DNA from: Arctopsyche grandis
Lineage: Eukaryota > Arthropoda > Insecta > Trichoptera > Hydropsychidae
Direction of reading: 5' to 3'
Length of the DNA stretch: 64,000 nucleotides
Assembly: GCF_051622035.1 (NCBI RefSeq)
Contig: NC_135361.1
Span: forward strand, 31,859,205-31,923,204
The position numbers were made by a program, and so were the translations under genes. Shown in pieces: positions 1 through 11,358 of the stretch. Under the pieces are notes generated by a model. That model was given only the letters and a program-made list of their open reading frames with translations, ran no database searches and had not been told where the DNA came from. How positions within the stretch are numbered: position 1 is the first letter of the stretch; every line of letters begins with the position of its first letter.

Positions 1-211
1 ACACTCAAACCATAACACTCACTTATGCAGTCAGCTTTTTAATGTCATGTTTTAACACAGTCGGTAAATAGGAACCGGCTTAGATTAATAAGCATTCTGA
101 AATTAATCTAAGATTAATAAGCATTATAAATCTAACTAGTTTCTTATTGGAGTTTTGTAAAATATTTGTTTGTAAATACATATGTACATAGGTAGCCGAG
201 ACTATTTATGA

Positions 212-405
212 CGGTTCGGTGATTATTCTGCAAAAGGCGATCTCGTGCAAGTCTCTAAAATCTCGATCATGCAACACCTGGCACCCAAAAACTCCATCAT
301 TCCACGCCAAATATTGTACTAACGAGAACTCGAGTGCTAGATGTTCCAGGATCAAGATTTTAGTGACTTGCGCAAGATCGCTTTTTGCGGAATAATCCGT
401 TTACC
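212..405. repeat. TIR MITE, family A, copy 1
   Basis: A 194-bp element whose left end (CGGTTCGGTGATTATTC) is an imperfect inverted copy of its right end (GAATAATCCGTTTACC). It is flanked by a perfect 8-bp direct repeat ATTTATGA at 204-211 and 406-413. Eight-bp target duplications are typical of hAT transposons. There is no coding potential. A related copy lies at about 14342-14531. Confidence 0.75.
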
Positions 406-760
406 ATTTATGATACAAAAAAATTTCATTACAACTTAGTTTAGATTATTGGGGATTCAATAAATCGATGAAAAATGAATAAAATGTGTCTATTATTCTT
501 CCCATTCTGTGCTGTTTAAAACTATAACATAATAAATGAATTATAAAAGTATTTGTGCTTTTATAATACATTGATTATGCTCGTTCTCCACATTGGTCCC
601 GATACATAACAAAAACTTTTTACACAAAATGATGCATATGTGGGAGCAGAAATGCAATGTTTCGTTTCTGTGATACTCATCACAACTCTGCTAACGTAAA
701 GAGCAAGTGTTAAGTATTGTAAGTACAAACCAATTTTAATAACATGGTACGAATGTAAAT

Positions 761-910
761 GGCTACGTCCACACTATCGATATCTACACCCGATATTTGC
801 GAATTTTTCCATAACCAGTTCCTAAATAGCGACCACAAGTTGCAATATGGGAACTGGATATGGAAAATTCGAGAATATCGAGTGTAGATATCGGTAGTGT
901 GGACGTAGCC
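761..910. repeat. Palindromic MITE, copy 1 of a tandem pair
   Basis: A 150-bp near-perfect palindrome: GGCTACGTCCACACTA at the left end is mirrored by TAGTGTGGACGTAGCC at the right, and GATATCTACAC is mirrored by GTGTAGATATC inside. A second copy follows 40 bp downstream. It is non-coding and the superfamily is uncertain. Confidence 0.75.
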
Positions 911-950
911 AATGACAGATGGTAGCAGGGACGTTATTTAGTTTTCCAGG

Positions 951-1101
951 GGCTACGTCTACACTACCGATATCTACACCCACCATTTACGAAATTTGCC
1001 ATAACCAGTTCCTAAATAGCAATCACATGTTGCAATATGGGAACTGGATATGGAAAATTTCGTAAATATCGGGTGAAGATATCGGTAGTGTAGACGTAGC
1101 C
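951..1101. repeat. Palindromic MITE, copy 2 of a tandem pair
   Basis: A 151-bp relative of the element at 761-910, with the same GGCTACGTC...GACGTAGCC ends and the shared internal segments CCATAACCAGTTCCTAAATAGC (first part) and GGGAACTGGATATGGAAAAT. The copies differ mainly near the middle, so this looks like two insertions or an old local duplication. From 1102 to 1737 I see only AT-rich sequence with a G-run near 1290. Confidence 0.75.
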
Positions 1102-1737
1102 AAGGGGATGGAGGGGACAAATGTTGGCCTATATATTTGTTTTTTTTTTATAAAACCTTTTTTTTAAGTTTCTGATTGACATTTTTTACTTTTTGCAGCT
1201 TCTGCTGATTTAAACTTTAAATAAATAATCGATTTAATTAAGATTTATTTAATGAAATGACATGTATATTCCAGACCTGGCGAAATTTAGGGGGGGGAGG
1301 GCGGGAAAATGCCCCCTCCTGCCTCTCTCTAATACCGTTCCTGGTGGGCAGTTTTTTTTTAGATAACTTTATTTTACAAGACTGAATTCATTTGAATTTT
1401 AATTTGTTACAAGCCTCTTCTATTTGGTATACGTTTCAAATATGGAATACATATACGATATTTCCCACACAATGCAATCAATTTGTATGTTAATTTGAAT
1501 AAATAATTTTATTCAAGAAACGAACTTCTCAGTTAAGATAAAACTTCCACTTAGTGTAACACGACTAAATATTCAGATATAACTTTACTATTTCTATAAC
1601 GTATTAAGACCAAAAGTAATATATGTAGCGACTTTAGAAATGCGTGGTATAGCGGTGGGCATATAATCTTGGCCGTATGAGAAGACGACGTGTGCATAAG
1701 CTGAGTCATATCGAGTAGCGCACGTGTTTAGTTCAGG

Positions 1738-2315
1738 ATGACATATAAGCGTAGGAAATACCACTTCGGCGATACCCACTTGAAGAAGCGCTGGAGGCTT
1801 TGCAACCGGAAGAGGGATCTTGATCAGATCGACGGAGACTTACAACCAGGTTCGCATTCCCAAATCCTTCAATTTGCACGTTTTTGCACATAACCATACT
1901 CTGACACGATCTAACCTCAATCGTCTGTCAATATTGATCTGTATTATATTATTTGTATGATGTAACGTTTCCAGAAAACGCCGAAAAACTATTGAACCAA
2001 GAAGTCGATCTTGATAAAGCCGGCGCTGGACAATTCTACTGTTTGCATTGTGCGAGGCATTTCATCGACGAGCATGCTTTGACCGAACACTTCAGAACCA
2101 AAGTCCATAAACGGCGAATGAAAGCTTTGGAATTGGAGCCTTACACCATTGAAGACTCTGAACGGGCTGCTGGTTACGGTAATTTCAAATTCCCACTCAA
2201 AAGAAAAATAGAAACGCAACCCTTACCGAAAAAGTCGTCTGATAAAGATGCTGCTCTAGACGAAGACGATGATGTTACAATGAAAGATTCGAGCAAGAAA
2301 TCGAAAAAATCTTGA
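1738..2315 (+). CDS. ZNF593: ZNF593/Bud20-like zinc-finger protein
   Basis: Two coding exons, 1738-1849 and 1975-2315, give 150 aa. The 125-bp intron has a GT...CCAG boundary and the split codon (G|AA, Glu38) keeps frame. The N-terminus is very basic and carries the DLDQI motif seen in human ZNF593. A single C2H2 finger uses Cys60, Cys63, His76 and His82, with the H-x5-H spacing of this family, followed by the conserved EPYT...ERAAG segment. The tail is acidic then lysine-rich. Family knowledge: ZNF593/Bud20 proteins act in nuclear export and late maturation of the pre-60S ribosomal subunit. The length is close to the human 134 aa. The stop lies only 27 bp before the SLIMP start codon on the same strand. 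The ATG at 1738 is chosen because it gives the conserved basic N-terminus. Confidence 0.9.
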
Positions 2316-2342
2316 AATTGTATATACTAATTTTTATTTAAA

Positions 2343-3722
2343 ATGTCTGTAATGGCCTTATGTAAAATAAACTTATTTAAATATAAAATATTCTATGATC
2401 TTACTGGAGCTGTGAGACGATATGGTTCTACGTTGATTTTAACGGGAGACAGAGCTACCCAAACATGTCCTGTCGTAACGCCTTACATTGACATTGAAGA
2501 ACAAATGAAAAATATAGACACGTTAAGAACAAACATGGAAAATCGAGGATGTAGTCTGGATATAGATGGACTTTTTAAGGTGTGGAAATTTTTTTCGACA
2601 GTCGAAAGCACGAAGAAAACTTTGGAGGAGCGAAGACAAGTAATAGTCGACACTATAACAGAACTTAAATTAAATGAAAAAGACAATCCGATCGAATTCG
2701 AAAAGTTTCGAGTGCACAATAAAATTATTCGCGAGGATATAAATCATATAAAGCACGCTTTATTTCCAATCGAAGAAAGGTTGAAAGTGAGCATCCTGTC
2801 TCTCCCAAATGTAGTCCATCCGAAGACTCCCACCGCTGACAAAACCCATATCGAAACATTCAACACCAAATCGAATGAAACGTCTGAAGAGAACCACATC
2901 GAAATCGGCGTCAAAGCAGACATCCTCCAATTCTCAGGACCACACAATTACTATCTGAAGAACGACGCTGCCTTATTCGAGCTGAGCGCAAAGTTTTACT
3001 TCAGTGACTGCCTGCGGAAACTCGGTTACGTCCAATTTTCAAACCCTGACTTCACTAAAAGCGCTGTCGTCGAAGGATGTGGTTTGAATCACGAGGATCC
3101 TGCCTGCGTGTTCATCCTGCATCACGACGAAGATACAAAAGTCAACGAGATGCGTCTACATTTGACCGGAGGTGGATCTTTGCTCGCGTTCGCAGCCTAT
3201 CACACAAGGCATATAGTATTACCGTCACTGTTTCCGTTGAGATACTTCAGCTTGGGTCGGCAGTATAAGCCCGTGCCGGAAGATTCTAAACTAGGCCTGT
3301 TTGAAGTCAGCCAATCTGCTGTCGTTGAATTGTTCTCTGCCGTGAGAAATTGCGACGCAGAATTGAATGCCGAAATCGATAAAATGCTCGCCGAGATGAC
3401 TGCCATATATAAAAACATAGGATATCATTTCAAAACGAGCTTTCGATCTCTTAAAGAAATTTCGCCTTGGGAAAGTTTGAGGATTAGTTTTGAAATGTAC
3501 TCTCCACATTTGAATGAATACGTTGAAGTCGGACATATCTCAGTGAGCGACGACTACATCAGTAAGAGGTTAAGATTTTGCTATAAAAAAGATGGTGATA
3601 CTTATTATCCAAAGATTGTCTCCGGTACCATTCTCAATGTCCCGAAACTGCTCGGTTGTGTGATTGAAAATGAACGGCAAAATATATTGCACTTTCCAGA
3701 TGTGTTTAAAAATATGTTTTAG
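2343..3722 (+). CDS. Slimp: Seryl-tRNA synthetase-like mitochondrial protein (SLIMP)
   Basis: A single-exon frame of 459 aa. The basic, poorly acidic N-terminus fits a mitochondrial targeting peptide. An N-terminal helical arm (about 50-160) is followed by the class II SerRS core (about 190-450). Where SerRS motif 2 carries its ATP-binding arginine and acidic residues, this protein reads GRQYKPVPEDSKLGLFEVSQ. The motif 3 region reads VSGTILNVPKLLGCVIENER, without the usual active-site arginine pattern. That divergence is the mark of SLIMP, the insect paralogue of mitochondrial SerRS that cannot charge tRNA. In Drosophila it is essential, partners with mitochondrial SerRS2 and links to LON protease. 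The very short gap to the upstream ZNF593 stop leaves almost no room for a separate promoter. A poly(A) signal AATAAA is at 3760-3765. Alternative: a plain mitochondrial SerRS, disfavoured by the motifs. Confidence 0.88.
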   Translation: MSVMALCKINLFKYKIFYDLTGAVRRYGSTLILTGDRATQTCPVVTPYIDIEEQMKNIDTLRTNMENRGCSLDIDGLFKVWKFFSTVESTKKTLEERRQVIVDTITELKLNEKDNPIEFEKFRVHNKIIREDINHIKHALFPIEERLKVSILSLPNVVHPKTPTADKTHIETFNTKSNETSEENHIEIGVKADILQFSGPHNYYLKNDAALFELSAKFYFSDCLRKLGYVQFSNPDFTKSAVVEGCGLNHEDPACVFILHHDEDTKVNEMRLHLTGGGSLLAFAAYHTRHIVLPSLFPLRYFSLGRQYKPVPEDSKLGLFEVSQSAVVELFSAVRNCDAELNAEIDKMLAEMTAIYKNIGYHFKTSFRSLKEISPWESLRISFEMYSPHLNEYVEVGHISVSDDYISKRLRFCYKKDGDTYYPKIVSGTILNVPKLLGCVIENERQNILHFPDVFKNMF

Positions 3723-3759
3723 CTTAAGTTGGCGATTGAATAGTTGTAATGATTATAGA

Positions 3760-3794
3760 AATAAATCCAAAAACAATTACATATATTTTTTATT
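3760..3794. terminator. Facing poly(A) signals of two convergent genes
   Basis: AATAAA on the + strand at 3760-3765 serves SLIMP. TTTATT at 3789-3794 (AATAAA on the - strand) lies just past the TANGO2 stop. Only 75 bp separate the two stop codons, so the 3' ends are very short or overlap. Confidence 0.7.
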
Positions 3795-3797
3795 GCG

Positions 3798-5105
3798 CTA
3801 TGAATTCACTTGTAATTTATGTTTCAAATGAGTTAATTTCCATTCTGCTTCTCCTGGAATCATAGTCCATTCCCAAAAGTCTAAATTGTCATCACCGTCA
3901 ACCAGTATGATGGTGTGTGTCCTAAAAATGAATAATTATATTAGTCTTATACACATCAGTTACATATATATTAAAAACATTCGTTTTATACAACTATGTA
4001 GAGGGATAGATAAATCGGTGTGAACCTCAGAATCATTGAATGTAAGTTTTGATGCAGGGAAAAGGGTTTTGCATTAAATTTCAGTCAAACATTAATTAGA
4101 TTATTACCTCGTTCCATATTTAGCACCAGGTATGTTAACAAACACTGCCGACAGACCGTCATGAGCATTCGGTTTCCTTTTCTCCAATTCCAAATCAGGC
4201 AAATGCCTACCGAGACGTAACATCAGAGCATTACTTCCGACATATTCATATTATTGGACACATTTTAATTCAATACATACAATTTATCCCATTTCAACAA
4301 CGATAACAACTCGTCGACAAGCTGTTCCTTTGTCGCTTTCGTTGCAGCATTCTGAGTGACGATTTCATTAAACCTTTCAAGACCTGCCGTGGTCTTCTGA
4401 AGAGGTTTATTTGGTGCACTGTTACTGAAAGCAACGGCTCCGTCGTAACTCCTCAATTCACAGTCAAAGTTTGAATAAAAATTTATATTGCTCGAATCAT
4501 CTCTGTAAATTTCATAGATATTTTTTTATTATTTATTTAATATTTTTTGTAAGAACTATGTGATTGTACGTACAATATATGTACCGTAACAAGATTGAAT
4601 GGTCCGTATTCACGTCCTTGATCTTTAAAATTGGACACGTATTCTTCAGTCGTCTCATTTCCTAGCACAAAATTGGAAACTATTGGACCTCTTCCTGCAA
4701 GACGTAAAATTTAAGCTTAAAAAACATTTATATAGTAAGTTTTTATTGAAATATACATATGTATATGTTACCTAAGGCATTCTCCGGAACTGGAACTCCT
4801 GGTAAGTTCAACAGTGCTGCTAAACGTCGTCTACTTGGTGAAGCAGCCAACCAAGTGCCTCCTTCTCGTCCTTTTTCCATATCTCGCCCTATTACATCAA
4901 AATTTATTATACTTGATCAAGTTATTCAACCTATTGACTGAATATGGTGAAATTTTAAATTCGAACCTCCGATGACTGTTGCATCTTCTTTCCAAGCTGC
5001 TGCACTTTCAGCTGGTCTTTTGAAGAATTCATCTCTATTGCTAGCGAAGATCAACTTGTATCCTCCGGCTAAAAGTCCTCCGGAGTGTGCAAATAGTATA
5101 CACAT
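3798..5105 (-). CDS. Tango2: TANGO2 homologue (NRDE family)
   Basis: Six coding exons on the minus strand: 4967-5105, 4772-4882, 4574-4694, 4281-4502, 4108-4233 and 3798-3921. They total 843 nt, or 280 aa, against 276 aa in human TANGO2. All splice junctions are GT-AG and the phases join. The NRDE signature is at residues 23-26 within FASNRDEFFKRP. It is followed by the family blocks EGGTWLAAS, GRGPIVSNFVL and, near the end, YGTRTHTIILVDGDD. Family knowledge: TANGO2 is a cytosolic/mitochondrial/ER-associated protein implicated in heme mobilisation, lipid metabolism and ER-Golgi organisation; the human gene causes metabolic crises when lost. Intron 4 (4234-4280) is just 47 bp. The exon 3/4 junction uses a donor GTACGT; a donor 13 bp upstream (after GTTACG) would not keep frame. 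The gene converges on SLIMP. Confidence 0.92.
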
Positions 5106-5340
5106 GATTCAATCCTGATGAAGGAATTGTTATGATCAGTGCTTGAGAAAGATTCAATCCTAGTTCTGGCTTATTTATGGTGGAAAGTAGATAAGATAAG
5201 TCAGATGACATCTGCCAACGTCATGCTTATTTTTTATATACAGAATTTGACATTATTGTGGCTCTCAAACTGTATTATTTTCCTTTTGTAAATTATATAA
5301 TTTACAGTTTGAGTAAAGAGTGATACGTGAATTTATAACT

Positions 5341-5985
5341 CATTTATTTATTTATTTTACATAGATATATACCAGGAAGGCTTGATAGAAAGACCCCAAT
5401 GCGCCTTTCTGGACAATTAATTACAAACAATGCAGCATTTTATTGTTACATAAATCACCATATTTCCAGAAGCTGAAGAACACGAAATAACAATTAACTA
5501 ATGAATTAATTAAAGAATTAATCAATTGAGAATTTATGTATTATATAGCCAGCAGTATGGCTCGGTGGTTGCATTTGTGTTCAGCACCGAGAGAATACCG
5601 AGTTCGATCCCGTGCTAATCTTTAATACTGCTGGTTTTAATCTTATCAGAGTTTGCCAATATATCTGGTTTCATTTTTGAAACGGTTTCTCCATCAAATT
5701 GCCAAAAATTATCCCACCCGCTGCTACAAATATCTAAATTTAATTTATGTACAATATGTAAAAATGTATGCACAAGTTTAAATCCATAGATGTGTCTATG
5801 GATTTATTCGTTAATTAATTAATTGTTCATTTTGTGTTCTTCAGCCTCTCGAAATACAGCGATTTATATAATAAGAATGCTGCAATGTTTGTGATTAATT
5901 GTCTAGGAAGATGCATTGGGGTCTACCTGTTAGGCCTTCCTTGTATATACATATGTAAAAATAAAATAAAATATATAAAAAGTCA
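5341..5985. repeat. Inverted pair of tRNA-derived SINEs
   Basis: The right copy (about 5545-5985, + orientation) starts with a tRNA-like head: box A-like TGGCTCGGTGG near 5559 and box B-like GAGTTCGATCC near 5600-5610. A body follows, then a conserved end block GCATTGGGGTCTACCTGTTAGGCCTTCC and an A/AAAT-rich tail. A 5'-truncated relative in the opposite direction occupies about 5341-5530; its sequence ACCCCAATGCGCC and the AATTAATTAA/GTTCTTCAGC blocks are the reverse of those at 5815-5940. Related SINEs are at 29851, 51000 and 55521. This is not a functional tRNA gene. From 5986 to 6485 the sequence is AT-rich with nothing recognised. Confidence 0.75.
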
Positions 5986-6485
5986 TTTATAGTTATTTTA
6001 ATGTATTTTAAATTCAAAGGGTGATGATATTTGACAATCAGCAGATGTTTTGATTTTTGTAGTTAGTCAGTATTAGGTATTAACCAATATTAAAAAAAAT
6101 AAAAACCCTGTGACATTCAGTGATGCGTCTGTTTACTATTTGCTAACTGATAATAAACTATTTTTCCGTCAATTGATTAAGATCAGTGGACAATATTTAT
6201 ACATTGGCCAACAACTACATATAGGGTTACACAAATTTCCATAAATTTTGAAAATAGTATTAAATAAGAGATTTTTATATTTATTTGTGTTATAAATGAT
6301 ATTAAGTTATCAATCATTTCTCTCAATACTTTTTGTGAAAATAATGAACAAAAAACAAATGGCTGGAATTGATATTGCTAGGGCTTAATCGTGATTAGAA
6401 ATGTCAACTGTCAAAGTTACTTTCAATACAATACGTTTAATAATAAATTTATGAATCAAAATGAGATTTTTATAACATATTCAAA

Positions 6486-9287
6486 ATGAAATTCGAAACG
6501 ATTTGTCGCATTTGCCTTGAAGAAGGTGAAATGAAATCGATCTTCACAACAAATTGCTTGAGTCATATTCAAATGTCTTGCGCAGATGCGATCGTAAAGA
6601 TGTTTACTATCTCAGTTAGTATGCATTGTATTAATTAAGTTTTATTCTTCGTCACGATTAATAAGAATATGTCGAATTTTGTAGGTAGAGGAAGACGATG
6701 GGCTTCCAAAACACATATGTAAAAAATGCCTTACCAAACTGAAATCTGCATACAAATTTAAAATGTTGTGCGAAGACTCATTCGTCAAACTGATGAATCA
6801 TTTGGATGGAATTGACGATTCGGTTAAAATCGAAACAGACCAACATACCAAAGTGGAATGTGTGAAAAACGAATCTTCTCCGGATACATTCGATGCGAAC
6901 GAAACCTATGCCCATAGTGAGGATAATGAAAATGAAAATGTAACGAACGATAGCGATTTCAACAAAAAACCCGCAAAGAAAAAGCGCAAAAAGAAAACAG
7001 ACCGCCAAATCGATCAAACAGATGATGCAGTATCAAACAGTATTACTACTTATAATTGCGATTTATGTGAAGCAACGTTCAGCAATAAGAGAGCGTTAAT
7101 AAAACATAAACAATCACACATAAGCAAGCCATACTTTTGCGAAATTTGCCAAAAAAGTACTGTTTTTTTTTATCATTTTTAATTATATTTTTTATATGTC
7201 AAAATTAATTTCCATCACAAATTTCAGACTTCAATTCGGAATACGCCCACAAGATAAGTCACGACTCTGGTAGGCAATTCCAATGCGAGATTTGCGCTAA
7301 AATATTCCTACGAGCGGCCACATTAAGAACGCATCTCCTCGTACATAATAATGTATTGCCATTCCGTTGCACACATCCTGGATGCGAAAAAGAATTCCCT
7401 TTAAACAGTCGCCTGAAACTCCACTTGTTTGTATTGCAATTCATTCCGATTAAGGCATCCAATTAAACATGAAAATAAAAGTTGCCGTTTTTTCAATGAT
7501 TTTTACTTTAACTATGTACGTAGTACTCGTCGACTGTTGGTTTACCATCACTATTGTTTCAGCGGTATTTTATATACAATACAATTCCAAATTACCATTT
7601 GTACCGACGACAGTTTTACAAGTTTTATTTGTGAGTCGTTGATATTTGACAGTCAACTTCCTGCGTTTCTAGTTAATTATAATATTTTACAATCAGTTTT
7701 GTTACTCCGAGTAGAAAAATTAAGTTGTTATTACTTTATCTATATACGTAGTAACAATAGATGAAGTTTTGTGATCATGCGAAAATTTCAACTCGAGATT
7801 TTGATGATTCGAACTCAGAATCGATCACTGATCACGTTTTTATGATCTAGAAAAAATGTGTGTCTTTGTGTCAGTGTATTTTGGGGATTTTTGAAACTGA
7901 AACTTACATAGTATCGGTTACGGAACTGAAATTTCATATCTAGAAGTTTAAGCGTAATAACAAGTTATGTATTAAATTTAGTACGCATCTGTCAATCGGA
8001 AGTGGCAGTTTACTCTTGTTTGATTTTTCTTCCACTATTTTTTTCGACCCCTTAAACATGCGTGCTCTTCACGAAAAAATTCAAGCATAATTCTTGTATC
8101 AATGTGATGAAAATAAAAAAAAAAATCACTAAATTTAATAAACCGGAAGTGGGATTTTTTCCTCTAAGAAAAGTCAAAAATGTTGTGACCTCGATTCTTT
8201 CCACAACCCTGAACATATCAAGCTGAAAATTTGTATTCTTTATGTACTAACTTAGAGCTGATGAGGTTTTGGTCAGAATTCGTAAACCGGAAGTAATATA
8301 TTTTTTTAAATAATATTTCATTATTTTATTTTGACCTTTTAAATTATTTTTATTTTCTTGATATTTAATATGTATAATAATTATAATGATTTTAAGTAAT
8401 ACAAAAATTTCGAACAAAATCCAACAACCAAAAGTAGAACTTTTGTCTTGTGTAAGTTCCCTACATTGCGCTCAATTTGTATGGAAAAGACTTTCATAAC
8501 CGGTATGTGTGAACGTGTATGTATGTTTAATTATCGAATTTTGTTTTGTGACTTTCTTATATTCTTCAAATACATAGATAAAGTCATGAGTTGGTCGAAT
8601 CCGAATTTTTTTTTTAGTACTAATTGATGAAATTGAATAGGCGGTTTCGCTAGTTCGGTTTAACATGTTTTGGATGCCTTAATTTCGGCATACGTATTTA
8701 CCACATTCTAGAGCAAAATCTAAACTAAACTTCTCTTATCTTAGGAAAGTGCATACAAACGAAAGAAACTTCATATGTCAATATTGTTCACACGCTGCAA
8801 GAGATAAGCAACAACTCACAGTGCACATAAGGTCCGAATCTAAACAACAGAACATGCAAACTTTAACAAATTATACACGTCAAATTGAATTTGCAGGTAT
8901 TTTCACACTAAAGAGAAGAACTTCTTATGCGGAACGTGCGGAAAGGGGTTCGTATCTCCGCAGGCTCGTTACTATCACGCTAAAAGACATGAAAACATAC
9001 GCAACCATCATTGCCCGCACTGCGACAAGAGCTTTGTATTTGCATTGTACGTATAGATGCAGATTGTTTTCGTTCATTGTTATATTGCTTTTATATGATA
9101 TTTGCATTTTAGCGGTTTGCAAGAGCATCTCGTCACACATACGGGTGAGAAACGTTTCATGTGTTCGGTGTGCGACACTCGATTCAGCAGGAAGGCTCAT
9201 AAGATCAATCACGAAATCAGAATACATGGTATCAATAAGTCAGCTGTGAAGAAGATTCATGATCCGATGCCGCTACCCACTAAATAA
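6486..9287 (+). CDS. ZAD-type C2H2 zinc-finger protein
   Basis: Six coding exons: 6486-6614, 6685-7156, 7228-7426, 8745-8831, 8897-9046 and 9113-9287. They total 1212 nt, or 403 aa, and all phases are consistent. An N-terminal ZAD domain uses Cys7, Cys10, Cys55 and Cys58, split by the first intron. A long acidic then lysine-rich linker (about 75-160) precedes a C-terminal array of C2H2 fingers, beginning [10 protein letters not shown] and ending with [16 protein letters not shown]. One finger around the exon 2/3 junction is shortened. Family knowledge: ZAD zinc-finger proteins are a large insect-expanded class of DNA-binding regulators, many acting in oogenesis, chromatin and heterochromatin. 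Intron 3 (7427-8744) is 1.3 kb and holds dispersed repeat sequence; the other introns are 65-71 bp. Poly(A)-like AATAAAATA occurs from about 9371. The exact orthologue cannot be named. Confidence 0.85.
7733..7862 (+). repeat. Dispersed repeat shared with 31463-31569
   Basis: The stretch from TATCTATATACGTAGTAAC to TGATCTAGAAAAAATGTGTGTC matches 31463-31569 with few changes, apart from an extra ~18 bp here. It sits inside intron 3 of the zinc-finger gene. The following 600 bp hold three spaced copies of an (A)CCGGAAGT-like motif (near 7998, 8144 and 8287), suggesting an old degenerate element. The GT run that ends this copy is short, whereas the copy at 31.5 kb has expanded into a long microsatellite. 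Confidence 0.6.
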
Positions 9288-11358
9288 TATATTATATGCC
9301 TTATGTATTTGTAATTTTTATACGTAAACATTCCCAGAATAATAACGAGAGAAATGTGATATATACATATAATAAAATAATGGAATATTGTCAATTATAC
9401 AATAAAATATATTATATTATGTATGCAATACACATTTTTTTATTTATAAATAAAAACACCAATATTTTTTTTTACTACCGCCATCTATGTATGAAATTAA
9501 TGACTACCAACCGAGATTAAAAATCTTCGGACCTGAAATGCTTCTTATACGATATTTTATCTCTATCGTAATGGCGGAGGCTCCATTTACTTATATTGAT
9601 GACTAAAATGAGCAGTATGGCATAGTATGAAAACGATCGGATAAGAGGCAAACTTTTTCCTGAATTGTAATCGTAAGTGAAACGTAAAGGAGGTATGTAA
9701 AAATGAAAGGAATTAAAATCACTGAAAATTGACATGTAACACAATTTATTGAATTATCGGCAATGAAATAGGCATAAATAAAAAGTAAGTACATTGATAG
9801 TGTATGTGTATGAATTCAATACACAAACAGTTACAAATAAAATAAAAATGAGAATGAAAAAAAGTATGAAACAATCAGTTTTGGCCACGACACATCAAAA
9901 TACGGCAATACAGTGATTTTATTTATAATGCAATTATTTAAATTCATGATGTATACATAAAGAAATGATTAAATTTCATTTATCATTTCTAATTGCAGAC
10001 TCTGGTTGATACATACTGAAATACTATTAATTAATAAAAAGGAATAGGAGTAGGCTGATTTTTTACGACTCCTATTCCAACTCCACAGCCCCGATAATAA
10101 CCAATTTTAAATAGACTCCTTTCTATCGATAAAGCAATCATTCTTCTACTTTGTTGTTGTCCGAAAAACAACACTTCAAACAAACAACAATCAAAATATT
10201 ATAAAATGACAATCGGATTAGGCCGAGTAGCATCCCAAAGACTGTGTGACCGTTATAATTGGTTTCGAGGATTATCTCCCCCGAATGCACTCAGCGGGGG
10301 AAGCGATAACTCAGTCGCATTCCGGTAGAGTTCTCAGAACCCACAGCGGTAGCGTGGGACATCTAGTATGTGACCATAACAATAGGTAAGCAAACCGGAC
10401 ATCAAAGATGCCCTGAGCGACCGTATCCGTTATAAGGCGGTACTTAGGCGATATCAAGACATTCTGGACGGAGCACTGCCAGTGCGTGTATCTCCTCAAT
10501 CACCAATAAATGCTGTGACACGACTTTGGCCTTTTACTTGGATCCTCCACCCACCCCTACGCGACAATATTCTAATATGCTAAGCGGAAATTATCTAACC
10601 TTTTAAAATAACCGCAAAGTGCTGCGATAGGTGTTGTGATGTAGATCATGTGTGAATTTACCATCCCTATAGAAGTTTACACTTAAAAAATCTTAACCAA
10701 ATAAAGATTTGAGCTCTTATTTTGTCTCAACACTCTCCTAACTTTCATCAGATAAAAATTTCGGCCTAATTCAAGTTACCAAATCCTGCTTATTATTAAA
10801 CTACATTATAATATATATATTGCTTTAATGCCAACAATGACGTTTGTCCTTTTTAAAAACATTTCAACGGACAATTGAATTTGATTGAACAATATTTTCA
10901 CGGAATTTTTTAAGGCATTTTTACAAATTTTAAAAACTGATCCGAATGGAAATTCAAGGCCTCAAATAAAGGACACATCCCAAGAAAAGATTATGGTAAT
11001 CTAACTTAAATACTCTCAATACAGACAGTTGTATGGTGATTCGAAATAAAACCTATTACATTTCATGCATAAAAATGTATCAGTTTATTCTGTTTCAATA
11101 TTTATAATTTCACTACAAAGCTTACACACTGAAAGCCGATGTTTAAATATAAATAAATATAATAACAATATGTACGTGTATATAAAATGGATGATTTGGT
11201 TACACTTTTTAATCTTTGATTACATGTCGATCAAGAACGAAAAAAATCAAACGAAAGCAGTTTATGTATGTAGATCAAATATACAGATATTAATTTTATC
11301 ACAGTTAGCAATAATATTATTGATTCAAAAGTGAGTAAACTCCAAACAAATAAGACGA
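9288..11358. other. Intergenic region between ZAD gene and BRAP
   Basis: No gene seen. It contains the poly(A) region of the zinc-finger gene (9360-9410), AT-rich sequence, the LTR-like repeat at about 10208-10566, and the BRAP 3' UTR with TTTATT at 11084-11089 (AATAAA on the - strand). Confidence 0.6.
10208..10566 (+). mobile_element. LTR-like retroelement end (fossil, possibly solo LTR)
   Basis: Moderately GC-rich island in AT-rich sequence. It ends with a CAATAAA polyadenylation-like signal, a block CTTTGGCCTTTT and a terminus CCCCTACGCGACA. The same end, in opposite orientation, occurs at 30893 onward. The ending in ACA and the internal poly(A) signal fit an LTR, but no target duplication or internal coding region is clear. 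It is old and not intact. Confidence 0.4.

Noticed and set aside
5551-5615. tRNA gene-like sequence with A and B boxes (also at 29851 and 55521)
   Set aside because: No cloverleaf with a proper anticodon arm, repeated several times with A-rich tails: these are SINE heads.
7429-7764. 111-codon plus-strand frame after zinc-finger exon 3
   Set aside because: Intronic: the conserved zinc-finger frame leaves at 7426 through a GTTTGT donor and resumes at 8745.
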